A DNA stretch of 33,049 bases from Bacteroidota bacterium (lineage in GTDB: Bacteria; Bacteroidota; Bacteroidia; UKL13-3). Below the pieces are notes generated by a model. The model was given only the letters and a program-made list of their open reading frames with translations, ran no database searches and had not been told where the DNA came from. The stretch lies in NCBI GenBank assembly GCA_947453415.1, contig CANGGG010000035.1:1-33049 (forward strand), written 5' to 3'. Position 1 is the stretch's first letter; every line of letters begins with the position of its first letter. Positions 16,483 through 26,508 of this stretch are shown here, piece by piece. Both the position numbers and the translations under genes were made by a program.

Positions 16483-16762
16483 TATAGACATTATCAATAA
16501 ACTTTCGGATTTAGCAAAACTAAATTTTTCAGAAAACGAGAAAGTAAATTTAGAAAAAGACATGAACCAAATAATTTCTTTTTTTGAAAAAATGAATGAA
16601 GTAAATACTGAAAATATTGAACCATTAATATTTATGACTGATGAAGAAAATATTTTACGTTCAGATGAGCCCAAAAGTGTGATATCTCATCAGGAAGCAT
16701 TATTAAATGCACCTGCTAAAGATTCAGATTATTTTAAAGTACCTAAGTTTTTAGACAAATAA
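16472..16762 (+). CDS. gatC: Asp/Glu-tRNA amidotransferase subunit C
   Basis: GatC stabilises the GatAB complex that converts Glu-tRNA(Gln) or Asp-tRNA(Asn) to the amidated form. The 96-residue length is typical. The family pattern is clear: KLSDLAKLNFSENEK near the start, DMNQIISFFEKMNEVNTENIEP in the middle, and the end pattern LRSDEP then APAKDSDYFKVPK. gatA and gatB are not in the window. It overlaps plsC by 11 nt. Confidence 0.93.
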   Translation: MEINIDIINKLSDLAKLNFSENEKVNLEKDMNQIISFFEKMNEVNTENIEPLIFMTDEENILRSDEPKSVISHQEALLNAPAKDSDYFKVPKFLDK

Positions 16763-16871
16763 ATAATTGAAATTCATTTTCAAATCTGAAACTACCAATA
16801 TTTTCCATCTATCAAATTAGAGAAAACAATTACAAGTAAATTAATTTTATTGCAAAAAATAAAAACTACAA

Positions 16872-17558
16872 ATGGCAAGTTTAGTAATTGATATTAACAA
16901 AATTGGTAAAACATATAAAATTGGTGAAGTAATTGTAAATGCTTTAGAAACGATAGATTTAAAAATAGAAAAAGGAGAATATGTTGCATTAATGGGTCCA
17001 TCGGGTTCCGGAAAATCAACATTAATGAATATATTAGGTTGCTTAGACACGCCAAGCAGAGGCAGTTACAAACTAAATGGAATTGACGTGAGTCATATGA
17101 CAGATAATGAACTAGCAGAAATTAGGAACAAAGAAATTGGTTTTATTTTCCAAACATTTAATTTATTACCCAGAAACAGTTCACTTGAAAATGTAGCATT
17201 GCCATTAGTATATGCAGGCATAGGAAAAACTGAACGATTAGAAACAGCAAAACTTGCATTACAAAGCGTTGGACTTGGAGATAGAGTTGAGCATAAACCC
17301 AATGAATTAAGTGGAGGACAGCGTCAGAGAGTTGCCATTGCAAGAGCATTGGTTAATAAGCCTGCCATTATTTTAGCAGATGAGCCAACAGGAAATTTAG
17401 ATACAAAAACAAGCTATGAAATTATGGATTTATTAGAAGAAATTCATAAAAAAGGAAACACCGTAATAATTGTTACTCACGAAGAAGACATAGCAAAAAG
17501 AGCTAGAAGAATAGTTCGATTAAGAGATGGAATAGTTGAAAGTGATACTATGAGTTAA
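16872..17558 (+). CDS. LolD/MacB-type ABC transporter ATPase
   Basis: The 228-residue protein has Walker [10 protein letters not shown] (42-50), Q-loop IFQTFNLLP, signature LSGGQRQR (from about 146), Walker [10 protein letters not shown] (about 165-173) and an H-loop in VTHEED. Length and the NLLP Q-loop place it in the LolD/MacB/FtsE-like exporters that act with MacB-type permeases on lipoproteins or small molecules. No permease gene is adjacent: the next gene is convergent ispE, with stop codons overlapping by 4 nt. Its real partner must be elsewhere, so I leave the symbol open. Confidence 0.88.
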   Translation: MASLVIDINKIGKTYKIGEVIVNALETIDLKIEKGEYVALMGPSGSGKSTLMNILGCLDTPSRGSYKLNGIDVSHMTDNELAEIRNKEIGFIFQTFNLLPRNSSLENVALPLVYAGIGKTERLETAKLALQSVGLGDRVEHKPNELSGGQRQRVAIARALVNKPAIILADEPTGNLDTKTSYEIMDLLEEIHKKGNTVIIVTHEEDIAKRARRIVRLRDGIVESDTMS

Positions 17559-18379
17559 AGATTACAACTGAAATAAAAATCACCTTCAAACTGATTTTTC
17601 AAATCAATATTTTCTTTAAACAAACCAAAAACACTAGAACCACTTCCACTCATACTTGCATAAATTGCTCCATTTTCATAGAGTTTTTCTTTCAATTTTT
17701 TAATTTCAGGATGATTCAAAAAAACTGATTTTTCAAAATCATTTTCAATTAAACCTTTCCATTTTTCAACAGGATTTTTAATTAAATCCTTTAAAGAAAT
17801 TTGTTGTTCACCACGTATATAAACATTTGAAAAAGCCTCGGCAGTACTTACATGAATATTAGGATTTATCAATACAAAAAAGTATCCTTTTAGCGACAAA
17901 TCAATTGTTTCAATAACCTCACCTCTACCCTTTGCAAAGCTTGGAATATTTTCAATAAAGTATGCGCAATCACTTCCTAAAATTGCTGCGTATTCTTTTA
18001 GTTTTTGTATGGAAATATTCAATTTAAAATGTTCATTCAATAATTTTAAAGCAAATGCAGCATTGCTGCTACCACCTCCCAAACCCGCACCCATTGGTAT
18101 ATTTTTTAATAAATAAAAATCAACAGGTTTTAATTCAAAATCTTTTGCTAATAAATGATAAGCTTTTACAATTAAATTTTGTTTGCTATCACCATCAATT
18201 GGCAAGCCAAAAGAATGAAAATCAACTTGATTAATAGCATCATTCTTTCCAGGTATTAATTCTAAACAATCATTCAACGGAATTGAATAAAATACCGTTT
18301 CCAAATTATGAAATCCATCATCACGTTTATTTAAAATGTGAAGACCTAAATTAATTTTACAGTTAGAAAAAATTATCAT
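17555..18379 (-). CDS. ispE: 4-diphosphocytidyl-2-C-methyl-D-erythritol kinase
   Basis: IspE is the GHMP kinase of the MEP isoprenoid pathway; it phosphorylates CDP-ME at the 2-hydroxyl. The 274-residue protein has CKINLGL at 7-13 with the catalytic Lys8, the ATP loop [14 protein letters not shown] at 95-108, and LGSDCAYFI with the catalytic Asp near 133. A C-terminal [11 protein letters not shown] glycine loop completes the GHMP fold. It is convergent with the ABC ATPase gene, and the RES toxin gene ends 1 nt upstream of its start, so read-through from the toxin-antitoxin operon into ispE is plausible. Confidence 0.93.
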   Translation of the reverse strand: MIIFSNCKINLGLHILNKRDDGFHNLETVFYSIPLNDCLELIPGKNDAINQVDFHSFGLPIDGDSKQNLIVKAYHLLAKDFELKPVDFYLLKNIPMGAGLGGGSSNAAFALKLLNEHFKLNISIQKLKEYAAILGSDCAYFIENIPSFAKGRGEVIETIDLSLKGYFFVLINPNIHVSTAEAFSNVYIRGEQQISLKDLIKNPVEKWKGLIENDFEKSVFLNHPEIKKLKEKLYENGAIYASMSGSGSSVFGLFKENIDLKNQFEGDFYFSCNL

Positions 18380-18380
18380 T

Positions 18381-18839
18381 TTATTTTAAAATTCTACTAT
18401 CAATATTCATGTCAACAAAGTTTTCAATTTCAAGTTTAAAAAACTCCTTATGCAATGAATTTATCAATAAATTACATTCCAATGGCATAATTGCAGATGG
18501 AACTTTCAATGCCAATGTTTTATTACTTTTCAACCAATTATTTCCAATAACTTTTAAAGAATCAGGGCTTGGAACTTGCTGCCAATTGGCTGGTAAATCA
18601 TTCAAAGTAATTATTTCAATTTTCACCTTGCTATCTAATTTCAAAGTTAACAAACTGGTTTGAATTGTTTTTGTAATACCACTGGCATTGCAAGCAAATT
18701 CAAGCATTGCCAAAGAAGGACTATATGATGTATATAACATTGAATTACCAACAGAATTCCATCTTCCTCCATATAATTTAGCACCTTGACCACTTAAGTC
18801 ACCAATAAATTTCTTTAAACCAAATCTATAAATAAGCAT
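18381..18839 (-). CDS. RES-domain toxin
   Basis: The 152-residue protein has the RES signature: YRF near residue 4, GGRWNSVG at 24-31, LYTSYSPSLAMLEFA at 35-49. Conserved Arg26, Tyr36 and Glu47 match the residues that bind and act on NAD in RES toxins, which deplete NAD+ (MbcT) or modify host proteins with ADP-ribose (ParT). It lies 9 nt downstream of an Xre/ParS-type antitoxin gene, the standard order of this type II module. The length is standard and it appears intact. Confidence 0.88.
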   Translation of the reverse strand: MLIYRFGLKKFIGDLSGQGAKLYGGRWNSVGNSMLYTSYSPSLAMLEFACNASGITKTIQTSLLTLKLDSKVKIEIITLNDLPANWQQVPSPDSLKVIGNNWLKSNKTLALKVPSAIMPLECNLLINSLHKEFFKLEIENFVDMNIDSRILK

Positions 18840-18848
18840 TATTTACAA

Positions 18849-19370
18849 TTAAGAAAAAATGCCATGTTCAATTCTACCCAAAACATCAGAAACCATTTTT
18901 ACACCAAAACTTGTGTCCAATAAATCTAAAGGTTTTTGATTGCCTAAAGCATAATTAGGCGTTTGAAACCATTGTTTAATTGCATCTTCATCTGAAAATA
19001 TTTGGTAAGCTTTAGCATAAACATGAGCCATTTCTATGGTTTGTTCTGATGTATAAATATCTAATGGTGAGGTTTCCTTAATACGTTGAAAATTTCGAGC
19101 GCTCATATGTAAAAGTTCACAAATTTTTTCTTGTGTTATTCCAAACTTTGCAGCCATATTAGTAACTGATTGCTTTAACAAACCATTTCTGCTTAATTTC
19201 ACTAAATCCATTTCATTTTGAAAATGAGAAGATAAATTCAATATAGATAATAATGGATTTTGAGATGCATAATAAGAAGGAGCTGGTTCATCAACAATCA
19301 TTGGGTGTTCAATGTTATTGAGTGTTTTTACTGTTCGAGTTGATTTATAAGTTTTTCCCACCCACAACAT
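18849..19370 (-). CDS. Xre/MbcA/ParS-family antitoxin
   Basis: The 173-residue protein has a helical DNA-binding part (about 63-100, including FGITQEKICELLHMS) and ends with the toxin-binding domain of the ParS/MbcA family: a IKQWFQTPNYALGNQKP segment then LLDTSFGVKMVSDVLGRIEHG. That domain covers the active site of the RES toxin encoded directly downstream. An inverted repeat TACGACA/TGTCGTA begins right at the start codon and probably is its operator, so autorepression is likely. Confidence 0.88.
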   Translation of the reverse strand: MLWVGKTYKSTRTVKTLNNIEHPMIVDEPAPSYYASQNPLLSILNLSSHFQNEMDLVKLSRNGLLKQSVTNMAAKFGITQEKICELLHMSARNFQRIKETSPLDIYTSEQTIEMAHVYAKAYQIFSDEDAIKQWFQTPNYALGNQKPLDLLDTSFGVKMVSDVLGRIEHGIFS

Positions 19371-19407
19371 TACGACATTTTTTTCGAATAAAAAATTTTT
19401 TGTCGTA
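19371..19407. promoter_or_regulatory. Inverted-repeat operator of the RES/Xre module
   Basis: TACGACA at 19371-19377 and TGTCGTA at 19401-19407 are perfect 7-bp inverted half-sites with centres 30 bp apart, about three helical turns. They fill the gap between the antitoxin ATG and the upstream DUF58 stop codon. The A/T-rich spacer would hold the promoter. Antitoxins of this family repress their own operon. Confidence 0.6.
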
Positions 19408-20316
19408 TTATTTCATTTTTTCTCTTTTTTGTAAGAAAGTTAAAATAATTTGATTGAAGTTATCTTGAATGGCTGCATCCACAAAATCAACCTTAAGTTG
19501 GGCACATTTTAGTTTTATTTCTTCTTTAAAATTTTCAAACATTTTCTTGTAATCATTACTCACTAAGTTTGGAAAAACTTTTAGCTTTTCTCCTGTCTCA
19601 CTGTCAATAAATAGATAAGGTCGTTTTGAAAAATCAAAATCAATTTCAAATTTTTTATCTTGAACATGAAACAAAACAACTTCATGTTTACAATATTTCA
19701 AATGTTGCAATGCCTCAAATAAAGTTTCCATATTTTCAGTACTAAACATATCAGTAAAAATGATAATCATGGAACGTTTTTGAATACTTTCAGCAATTTG
19801 GTGTAAACCAACTGCCAATTTACTTCCAGCATTTACATTTTTTGCGGCATTTAATTTATTCAATTCATTAAAAATCATTTTTACATGAACAGAACTTGAT
19901 TTTGCGGGTGATTGAAAAACAATTTCATCATTTAAAATACTTAAACCAACAGCATCACGTTGTTTTTTGAGCATATAAGTAATACATGCAGCTGAATAAG
20001 TGGCAAAATTAATTTTACTCATTCCATCCGTTGGAAAATACATAGAAGCTGAATTATCAATGACCATATAGCACCTCAAATTAGTTTCTTCTTCATACCT
20101 TTTGGTATATAGTTTTTCTGTTCTACCAAAAAGTTTCCAATCAATATGTTTGATACTTTCACCAGGATTATACTGCCTATGTTCGGCAAATTCAACGCTA
20201 AATCCGTGAAAAGGACTTTTATGTAAGCCGGTTATAAAACCTTCTACTACTTGTTTTGCAAGCAATTCTAAGTTACCAGTTTCAAGTAAATTATGTTCTG
20301 TGATGATATTTTCCAA
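19408..20316 (-). CDS. DUF58 domain protein (VWA-like)
   Basis: The 302-residue protein matches the DUF58 family: HRQYNPGESIKHIDWKLFGR at about 47-66, then ETNLRCYMVIDNSASM at about 76-91, which includes a DxSxS-like metal-ion adhesion site. DUF58 proteins normally sit beside a MoxR AAA+ ATPase in a chaperone-like system; no moxR gene is adjacent here. The next gene upstream, trxA, is separated by a terminator. Its role is not established from the sequence. Confidence 0.88.
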   Translation of the reverse strand: MENIITEHNLLETGNLELLAKQVVEGFITGLHKSPFHGFSVEFAEHRQYNPGESIKHIDWKLFGRTEKLYTKRYEEETNLRCYMVIDNSASMYFPTDGMSKINFATYSAACITYMLKKQRDAVGLSILNDEIVFQSPAKSSSVHVKMIFNELNKLNAAKNVNAGSKLAVGLHQIAESIQKRSMIIIFTDMFSTENMETLFEALQHLKYCKHEVVLFHVQDKKFEIDFDFSKRPYLFIDSETGEKLKVFPNLVSNDYKKMFENFKEEIKLKCAQLKVDFVDAAIQDNFNQIILTFLQKREKMK

Positions 20317-20321
20317 GATTT

Positions 20322-20361
20322 GTAAAAATAAAAAATCCCTTCAAATATTTAAAGGGATTTT
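20322..20361 (-). terminator. Rho-independent terminator of trxA
   Basis: On the minus strand AAAATCCCTT (20352-20361) pairs with AAGGGATTTT (20332-20341) around a 10-nt loop and is followed by T-rich sequence. It lies directly after the trxA stop and before the DUF58 start. Confidence 0.8.
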
Positions 20362-20383
20362 CAGAAAAAATTATTGTTAATTT

Positions 20384-20704
20384 TTATGCCAATTGAGCAT
20401 CCAATTTGCCAGCCAAAATATGTTTTGGAACTGCACCAACTTGTTTATCTACTAATTTTCCATCTTTAAAAAACAATAAAGCAGGAATGCTCATAATACC
20501 AAAATCAGTTGCTATTTTAGGATTATTATCCACGTTTACTTTACCCACTAAAGCTTTACCTTCATATTCTTTCGATAATTCATCAACCACCGGACCTACC
20601 ATGCGGCAAGGACCACACCACTCCGCCCAAAAATCAACTAAAACTGGAACTTTTGAATCTAAAACTAATTCTTGAAAATTAGCGTCTGTTATTTCTAATG
20701 CCAT
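20384..20704 (-). CDS. trxA: Thioredoxin
   Basis: A cytoplasmic thiol-disulfide oxidoreductase that reduces protein disulfides and is itself reduced by thioredoxin reductase. The 106-residue length is typical. The redox site WCGPC lies at 29-33, and the cis-proline motif is MSIPALLFF. There is no signal peptide. It is a stand-alone gene with its own terminator. Confidence 0.96.
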   Translation of the reverse strand: MALEITDANFQELVLDSKVPVLVDFWAEWCGPCRMVGPVVDELSKEYEGKALVGKVNVDNNPKIATDFGIMSIPALLFFKDGKLVDKQVGAVPKHILAGKLDAQLA

Positions 20705-20821
20705 AATTTATCTATTTATTTTTTATAATATTTATTGTTACGCAATTTAAAATCCAAATTATAAAATACAAACAAAATGTCAGTCTTTAATTTTTTGATT
20801 TAGTATTTAAGCAATTATAAT

Positions 20822-23800
20822 TTAATTCAATTTATAAGTAAGACCCAAATCATCCAAAATTTGAAGCATTTCATTTGTTAACGAAACTTTATATTTACTA
20901 GATCGCATGCTAATTGCCATTTGTTCTTTTCGGTTTGTAACTATAAAATTAAGAGAAGCGGTGCCATCATTTCCTTTTATTTTATCAAAAATTAAACTGA
21001 TGAACTGATCATCTAATCTTTCTAAATCTACTTCTACGCTTATATTTTTAATATACTTTTCTCTTACATCCGTAAGCATTTCAATAGATGAAATTTTAAA
21101 TTCAAAATCATCCTCTTTACCCCATCTGTTGTCAACTCTACCTTTTATGTATAAATAATATCCCGCTTCTAAATATTTTTTATAGTTCAAATAGTTTTCG
21201 CCAAATAATGGTATTTCAATAAATCCGCTGTAATCCTCAATTACAAAACTACCAAAAGGTTTTCCAGCTTTACTCATTCTATGATTTGCTGAGGCAACCA
21301 CACCAACAACTTTCAAATCAACACCTTTTAACGATTTCAATTCCTTTAACTCAACCAAAGGATGTGATGATAATTTATCAATTTCTACTTTAAAAGGATC
21401 TAAAGGATGTCCTGAAAGATAAATTCCAATTACTTCTTTTTCTTTCTTTAACTGTTCCATTAAACTCCAGGTTTCAGCGGCAGGAATAATTGGTTCTGGT
21501 AAACTTACAGATATACCTCCACCAAATAAACTTTGTTGGTTTGCATTTTCATTAGCTTGCAAAGCATTACTAAACTTAATGGCTTTTTCTATGATACTAG
21601 CATCTTCATTTGCTGAAAAATATTGAGCTCTATGTGTTCCTTCGAAACAATCAAATGCACCACCAAAAACCAAACCTTCTAATGTTTTTTTAGTAACCGA
21701 TCTTAAGCTTACTCTTTTAGTTAAATCAAAAATACTTTTGTAGGTACCTGTTTTTTTTCTTTCTTCTATAATTTCTTCAACGGCAGCTTCGCCAACGCCT
21801 TTAATGGCAGCTAATCCAAATCGTAATTCACCTTCCTTATTCACCGAAAACTTTACTTCCGATTTATTTACATCTGGCCCAAAAATATTTAATCCCATTC
21901 TTCTGCATTCTTCCATAAAGAAAGAAATTTGATCCATATCACCAGATGCATTATCTAATGTGGCAGCCATAAATTCGGCTGGATAATGTGTTTTTAAATA
22001 AGCAGTATGAAAAGCAACATAAGCATAACAAACAGAATGCGATTTATTAAAAGCATATTGTGCAAAAGCTTCCCAATCTTTCCAAATTTTTTCTAATTTA
22101 TCAGTAGGATGCCCATTTGATGTGGCACCTTCAATAAATTTGCTTTTCATTTTATCCAAAGTTTTGATGTCTTTTTTTCCCATTGCTTTTCGCAATGTAT
22201 CAGCATCACCTTTGGTAAAATTTCCAATTTTTTGTGACAATAACATTACCTGTTCCTGAAAAACGGTAACACCATAAGTAGGCTCCAAATATTCTTGCAT
22301 TTCAGGCAAATCATATTCTATTTTTTCATTGCCATGTTTCCTATTAATATAAGTAGGGATATAAGCAATTGGACCTGGCCTGTATAATGCATTCATGGCC
22401 ACTAAATCGTTAAAAGTATCAGGTTTTAAATCCTTTAAATGCTTTTGCATTCCAGCACTTTCAAACTGAAAAACTGCATTGGTATCACCTTTTTGAAAAA
22501 TAGTTTCATACGTTTTTTGATCATCTAAAGGAATATCTTCTAAGTTAATTTCAATGTCATGATTTTCCTTTATAAATCTCAGCGTATTTTTTAAAATTGT
22601 TAAGTTTTTTAAGCCTAAAAAATCCATTTTAATAACACCCGCATCTTCAATTACTTTACCCTCAAATTGTGTAACCAATAAATCAGAATCTTTTGCAACA
22701 GCAACAGGAATTAAATCGGTTAAATCGCAAGGTGCAATGATTAAACCAGCTGCATGAACGCCAGTTCCTCTTACCGAACCTTCTAATTTTTCGGCTTCTT
22801 TTAAAACTTTACTTTGTAAATCTGTTCCTTCATAAATTAATCGAAGTTTCTTTACATTTTCAATATCATCTCCCTCTAAACCTTCTTTTTCTTTTAAACT
22901 TTTTTCACCGTCTAAAGGAGCATGAAGCAACCTTACTAATTTTACACCAGGTTTTGACGGAACTAATTTTGCTAAAATATTTGCTTCTGCTAATGGTAAA
23001 TCTAAAACGCGCGATACATCTTTTATACTTGACTTAGCAGCCATAGTACCATAAGTGATAATTTGAGCAACTTGATTTCTACCATATTTTTGAATCACAT
23101 AATCAATTACTTTTTGCCTTCCAACATCGTCAAAATCTGTATCAATATCGGGTAATGATTTCCTATCAGGATTTAAAAATCTCTCAAAAAGTAGTTCATA
23201 TTTTATAGGGTCAATATTAGTTATTTCAATACAATAAGCCACAACACTTCCAGCTGCCGAACCACGACCAGGACCAATAAAAACACCTAAATCTCTGCCT
23301 GCTTTTATAAAATCCATTACTATTAAAAAGTAGCCAACAAATCCCATTGTTTCAATGGTTAACAATTCAAAATTTATTCGTTCCTCAATGGCAGGAGTTA
23401 CCTCAGAATAACGTCTTCGAGCGCCTTCCCAAGTTAAGTGTCGCAAGTATTGAGCTTGGGTTTGAAACTCAGTTGGAATTTCAAAATTGGGCAATAAAAC
23501 TTCTCGTTTTAAATCGAGCGTTTCTATTTTACTTACTATTTCATTGGTGTTATCAATGGCTTGAGGAATATCGCTAAAAAGGGTACTCATTTCCTCGGTA
23601 GTTTTAAAGTAAAACTGATCATTTGCAAATGCAAATCTTCTACCTTTTACACTTACATCATCGTCTGAAAAATCCTTGTTACTTGGTGTGCTTTGCAATG
23701 AACCAGTGTTTACACATAATAAAATATCGTGTGCATTGGCATCCTGCTGATCTACATAATGTGAATCGTTTGATGCAATCACTTTAACATTATATTTTGC

Positions 23801-24403
23801 AGCAAATTTCATCAAAACTTCGTTCACAATATTTTGTTCATTAATATCGTGACGTTGCATTTCTACATAGTAATCTTCACCAAAAATATCTAACCACCAT
23901 TTGAATTCTTTTTCAGCTTCGGCTTCACCTTTTTTCAGAATAGTTTGAGGAACCATTGCCCCAAGGCAACAAGTAGTAGCAATTAATCCTTTGTGGTATT
24001 TTAAAATTAATTCCTTGTCTATTCTTGGATATTTTCCATACATGCCTTCCATGTATCCAAGCGAGCAAATTTTTATTAAATTTTGGTAGCCTTCTGCATT
24101 TTTTGCTAATAGTAATTGATGGTAACGTTTATCCTTGTCATCTTTAGTAAAAGCACGTTTTGTTCTATCATTTACCACATAAAACTCACAGCCTACAATG
24201 GGTTTTACTTTTAAAGAACCATCATCGTTTTTATGTTTATATGCTTCCGCAACAAATTGAAATGCGCCAAACATATTGCCATGATCAGTAATGGCTATAG
24301 CAGGCATATTGTCTTTGAGTGCTTTTTTGTATAAATTACCAATTTCTGCCGCTCCATCGAGTAACGAAAATTGGGTGTGAACATGTAAATGTGAAAACTG
24401 CAT
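20822..24403 (-). CDS. dnaE: DNA polymerase III alpha subunit
   Basis: The catalytic subunit of the replicative polymerase, 1193 residues, typical for DnaE1. Domains in order: PHP (HLHVHTQFSLLDG at 5-17, ITDHGNMFG near 40) with the metal-binding His/Asp residues retained; palm with PDIDTDFDD at about 416-424 supplying two catalytic aspartates; the third in KMDFLGLKNL; fingers and beta-binding region; helix-hairpin-helix near FGLAAIKGVGEAAVEEI; and an OB fold near 1000-1110 (KVVGVVASANHRMSK). No DEDD exonuclease insertion is present, so proofreading is supplied in trans or by the PHP domain. It is probably transcribed alone. Confidence 0.97.
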   Translation of the reverse strand: MQFSHLHVHTQFSLLDGAAEIGNLYKKALKDNMPAIAITDHGNMFGAFQFVAEAYKHKNDDGSLKVKPIVGCEFYVVNDRTKRAFTKDDKDKRYHQLLLAKNAEGYQNLIKICSLGYMEGMYGKYPRIDKELILKYHKGLIATTCCLGAMVPQTILKKGEAEAEKEFKWWLDIFGEDYYVEMQRHDINEQNIVNEVLMKFAAKYNVKVIASNDSHYVDQQDANAHDILLCVNTGSLQSTPSNKDFSDDDVSVKGRRFAFANDQFYFKTTEEMSTLFSDIPQAIDNTNEIVSKIETLDLKREVLLPNFEIPTEFQTQAQYLRHLTWEGARRRYSEVTPAIEERINFELLTIETMGFVGYFLIVMDFIKAGRDLGVFIGPGRGSAAGSVVAYCIEITNIDPIKYELLFERFLNPDRKSLPDIDTDFDDVGRQKVIDYVIQKYGRNQVAQIITYGTMAAKSSIKDVSRVLDLPLAEANILAKLVPSKPGVKLVRLLHAPLDGEKSLKEKEGLEGDDIENVKKLRLIYEGTDLQSKVLKEAEKLEGSVRGTGVHAAGLIIAPCDLTDLIPVAVAKDSDLLVTQFEGKVIEDAGVIKMDFLGLKNLTILKNTLRFIKENHDIEINLEDIPLDDQKTYETIFQKGDTNAVFQFESAGMQKHLKDLKPDTFNDLVAMNALYRPGPIAYIPTYINRKHGNEKIEYDLPEMQEYLEPTYGVTVFQEQVMLLSQKIGNFTKGDADTLRKAMGKKDIKTLDKMKSKFIEGATSNGHPTDKLEKIWKDWEAFAQYAFNKSHSVCYAYVAFHTAYLKTHYPAEFMAATLDNASGDMDQISFFMEECRRMGLNIFGPDVNKSEVKFSVNKEGELRFGLAAIKGVGEAAVEEIIEERKKTGTYKSIFDLTKRVSLRSVTKKTLEGLVFGGAFDCFEGTHRAQYFSANEDASIIEKAIKFSNALQANENANQQSLFGGGISVSLPEPIIPAAETWSLMEQLKKEKEVIGIYLSGHPLDPFKVEIDKLSSHPLVELKELKSLKGVDLKVVGVVASANHRMSKAGKPFGSFVIEDYSGFIEIPLFGENYLNYKKYLEAGYYLYIKGRVDNRWGKEDDFEFKISSIEMLTDVREKYIKNISVEVDLERLDDQFISLIFDKIKGNDGTASLNFIVTNRKEQMAISMRSSKYKVSLTNEMLQILDDLGLTYKLN

Positions 24404-24619
24404 CTTTTAAAAATAGTCTGCTAATTTACACTAACATTTATATTGAAAACACATTGTTGAAAAAGAAAATTGAACTGACTGATTACATTGAATGTTTAAA
24501 AAAGTTATCAACGATTGATAAAATTTTGAATGTTGAATTTTAAATTTTGAATGATACAACTAAGTCAATTTGTTGATACAAATTTCACTAAAAAAAAAAG
24601 AAAGAAAGGTTTTCTAAAC

Positions 24620-25429
24620 TTAAAAAACACGTAATTTAAAATGTTGCCTGTTTTGTTCCGCTCTAAAAAAAACTAAACCAATAAAAAACAAATCAACGGT
24701 TTGATACACATTATTATTTTGTTTTATTTCCTCCCAAGCATTTGTCATTCCTGGGCTCCAATAAATATCGTCAAATATAAACACGGAATCATTGTGTGCC
24801 TTTGGCAATGCTTTGTTAAAGTAATCCATGGTGGCTTCGTAAGTATGATTTCCATCCACAAAAAACACATCAATGCTTTGGTAATTATTTAAAACATCAT
24901 CTAATTTTTCGTTAAAACTACCTTCAATGGAGTTAACATGTTTTGATAATTCTAATGTTTCAAATTGTTTTAAAGCCACTTTTCTAACATCTTGAATTCC
25001 TTCTATGGTAGTAAAATTTGTTTCCTCCAATGGGTAGTTTTCTTTTATTGCTGAAGCAATATAGCTAGCTGTAATTCCCAGCGAAGTACCTAATTCTATG
25101 ATATTTTTATACTTATACTTTAAAACAATTTGATGAATGATCTGAGCAATTCTAGCTGGTTTTAAATGCGCTTTTGCTAAGTCTTTTACTACTTTTTTAG
25201 TTTCAGTTGACAGTAAATTACTGCCCGCACCTAAATCATAATAGGAAACAAGTTCATCGTTTTTTAAAAGATTAGTTCTACAGTTTTCAATGGCTTTAAA
25301 CTTTAAATTATTGTTTTGTTTCTTAATTGTATTTTGATATAAATCAAAAACAAATGGTGAATGCAATACATCGATGAATGTAGCTGTTAAATAATGTTGT
25401 ATAAATTTTTTAAGGTAATGTAATTTCAA
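24620..25429 (-). CDS. Class I SAM-dependent O-methyltransferase-like protein
   Basis: The 269-residue protein has motif I NIIELGTSLGIT at about 109-120, an acidic post-I strand (FTTIEGI) and the VFFVDGNHTYEATM segment typical of the methyltransferase-24 family of O-methyltransferases. The acceptor is unknown. The start must be TTG at 25429: an in-frame TGA lies 18 nt upstream, with no ATG between it and the conserved part. A TATATTTG promoter box precedes it by 16 nt. Confidence 0.82.
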   Translation of the reverse strand: MKLHYLKKFIQHYLTATFIDVLHSPFVFDLYQNTIKKQNNNLKFKAIENCRTNLLKNDELVSYYDLGAGSNLLSTETKKVVKDLAKAHLKPARIAQIIHQIVLKYKYKNIIELGTSLGITASYIASAIKENYPLEETNFTTIEGIQDVRKVALKQFETLELSKHVNSIEGSFNEKLDDVLNNYQSIDVFFVDGNHTYEATMDYFNKALPKAHNDSVFIFDDIYWSPGMTNAWEEIKQNNNVYQTVDLFFIGLVFFRAEQNRQHFKLRVF

Positions 25430-25445
25430 ATGTTTAGCTTTTTTT

Positions 25446-25453
25446 CAAATATA
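25446..25453 (-). promoter_or_regulatory. Candidate -7 box of the methyltransferase gene
   Basis: TATATTTG on the minus strand fits TAnnTTTG exactly and lies 16 nt before the TTG start. No TTTG at a good -33 distance was found. Confidence 0.4.
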
Positions 25454-25494
25454 AAACTTGCTTTAAAATTGTTTATGCTAATTATTTACAAAAA

Positions 25495-26508
25495 CTATAA
25501 ACTCAACAAAAACGCTATGGTGTCAACATTATCGGCATAATCCCAAAGTTCGGGTTGCTGGGTTTTACCAAAAGGAATATTTACTCCCAAATCTATTTTA
25601 CTTACTACACATTGAATTTCGTTTTTGCGGTTTTCAATCATTGCTTTAATATCATCAATATTCTCGTAATATTCGTAAAAAACACTTGCTAATGGCGATG
25701 AAAAACTTTTGTCTTCTTTCAAATTTATCAATCCATTTTCTAAAAAATCATCTTGATTTAATAACCAAATAGATTTATGGTACATCAAATTATTGGCGTA
25801 TTTGTTATGGTTTAAATACAAATCATAGTCTTTGGTGTTTTCAAAAAACAAAGCCATATCAAAACCTTTTGGAAGATACAACTTACTCACATTGCGGCAG
25901 CCCAAGCCAAAATAAGTAAAAATGTCTTTTGCCAATAATTTCATTTCATCATTGGTTTCATTGCCCGTTAAAACGGCAATGCTATTTCTGTTTTTACGTA
26001 AAATATTAGGAACCTTACTAAAATAATGTTCAAAATAACGGTTGCTATTATTGCTGCCTGTGGCAATAACTGCATCGTATTTTTCCAACTTTTCATCGTT
26101 TAATAAAGTTATTCTATCGGCAAAAGCAGGTTCAATTCGCAGCAATGCGGCCACAATAAATTTAGGCAAAATTTTATCATCGCTACTTAATTTAACCAAA
26201 GCATGATGACCAGAAAGCAACACACAAATTAAATCGTGGAGACCCACTAACGGAATATTTCCTGCCATAATAATGGCAACAGTTTTTGAATTTTGAGGTT
26301 TTTCAAAATCATATTTTGCTGTCCACTCATTTATTTTTTGCTCACTTAAAGCATCGGCCCAAGCTTGCAAAGCCATTCTTTGACTTTCTTCTGTGAACCA
26401 CTGATTGTATAAATAGGCCTCAACTATAGCCTTATGTGCATTATTAGCAGCATCTTGTAAAAAATGTCCTAGTTGAATAAAAGCTTCTTTGCGTTGTTGA
26501 AAAGTCAT
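25495..26508 (-). CDS. LuxC-like acyl-CoA reductase
   Basis: The 337-residue protein resembles the LuxC acyl-CoA reductase family, which reduces acyl thioesters to aldehydes with NADPH. The aldehyde-dehydrogenase-like fold shows MAGNIPLVGLHDLI (81-94) for cofactor binding, IATGSNNSNRYFEHYF (148-163) and the nucleophile Cys204 in YFGLGCRNVSKLY. It is shorter than LuxC (about 480 residues) and has no luciferase neighbours. It is divergent from the ferredoxin gene at 26608. The physiological acyl substrate is unknown. Confidence 0.8.
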   Translation of the reverse strand: MTFQQRKEAFIQLGHFLQDAANNAHKAIVEAYLYNQWFTEESQRMALQAWADALSEQKINEWTAKYDFEKPQNSKTVAIIMAGNIPLVGLHDLICVLLSGHHALVKLSSDDKILPKFIVAALLRIEPAFADRITLLNDEKLEKYDAVIATGSNNSNRYFEHYFSKVPNILRKNRNSIAVLTGNETNDEMKLLAKDIFTYFGLGCRNVSKLYLPKGFDMALFFENTKDYDLYLNHNKYANNLMYHKSIWLLNQDDFLENGLINLKEDKSFSSPLASVFYEYYENIDDIKAMIENRKNEIQCVVSKIDLGVNIPFGKTQQPELWDYADNVDTIAFLLSL

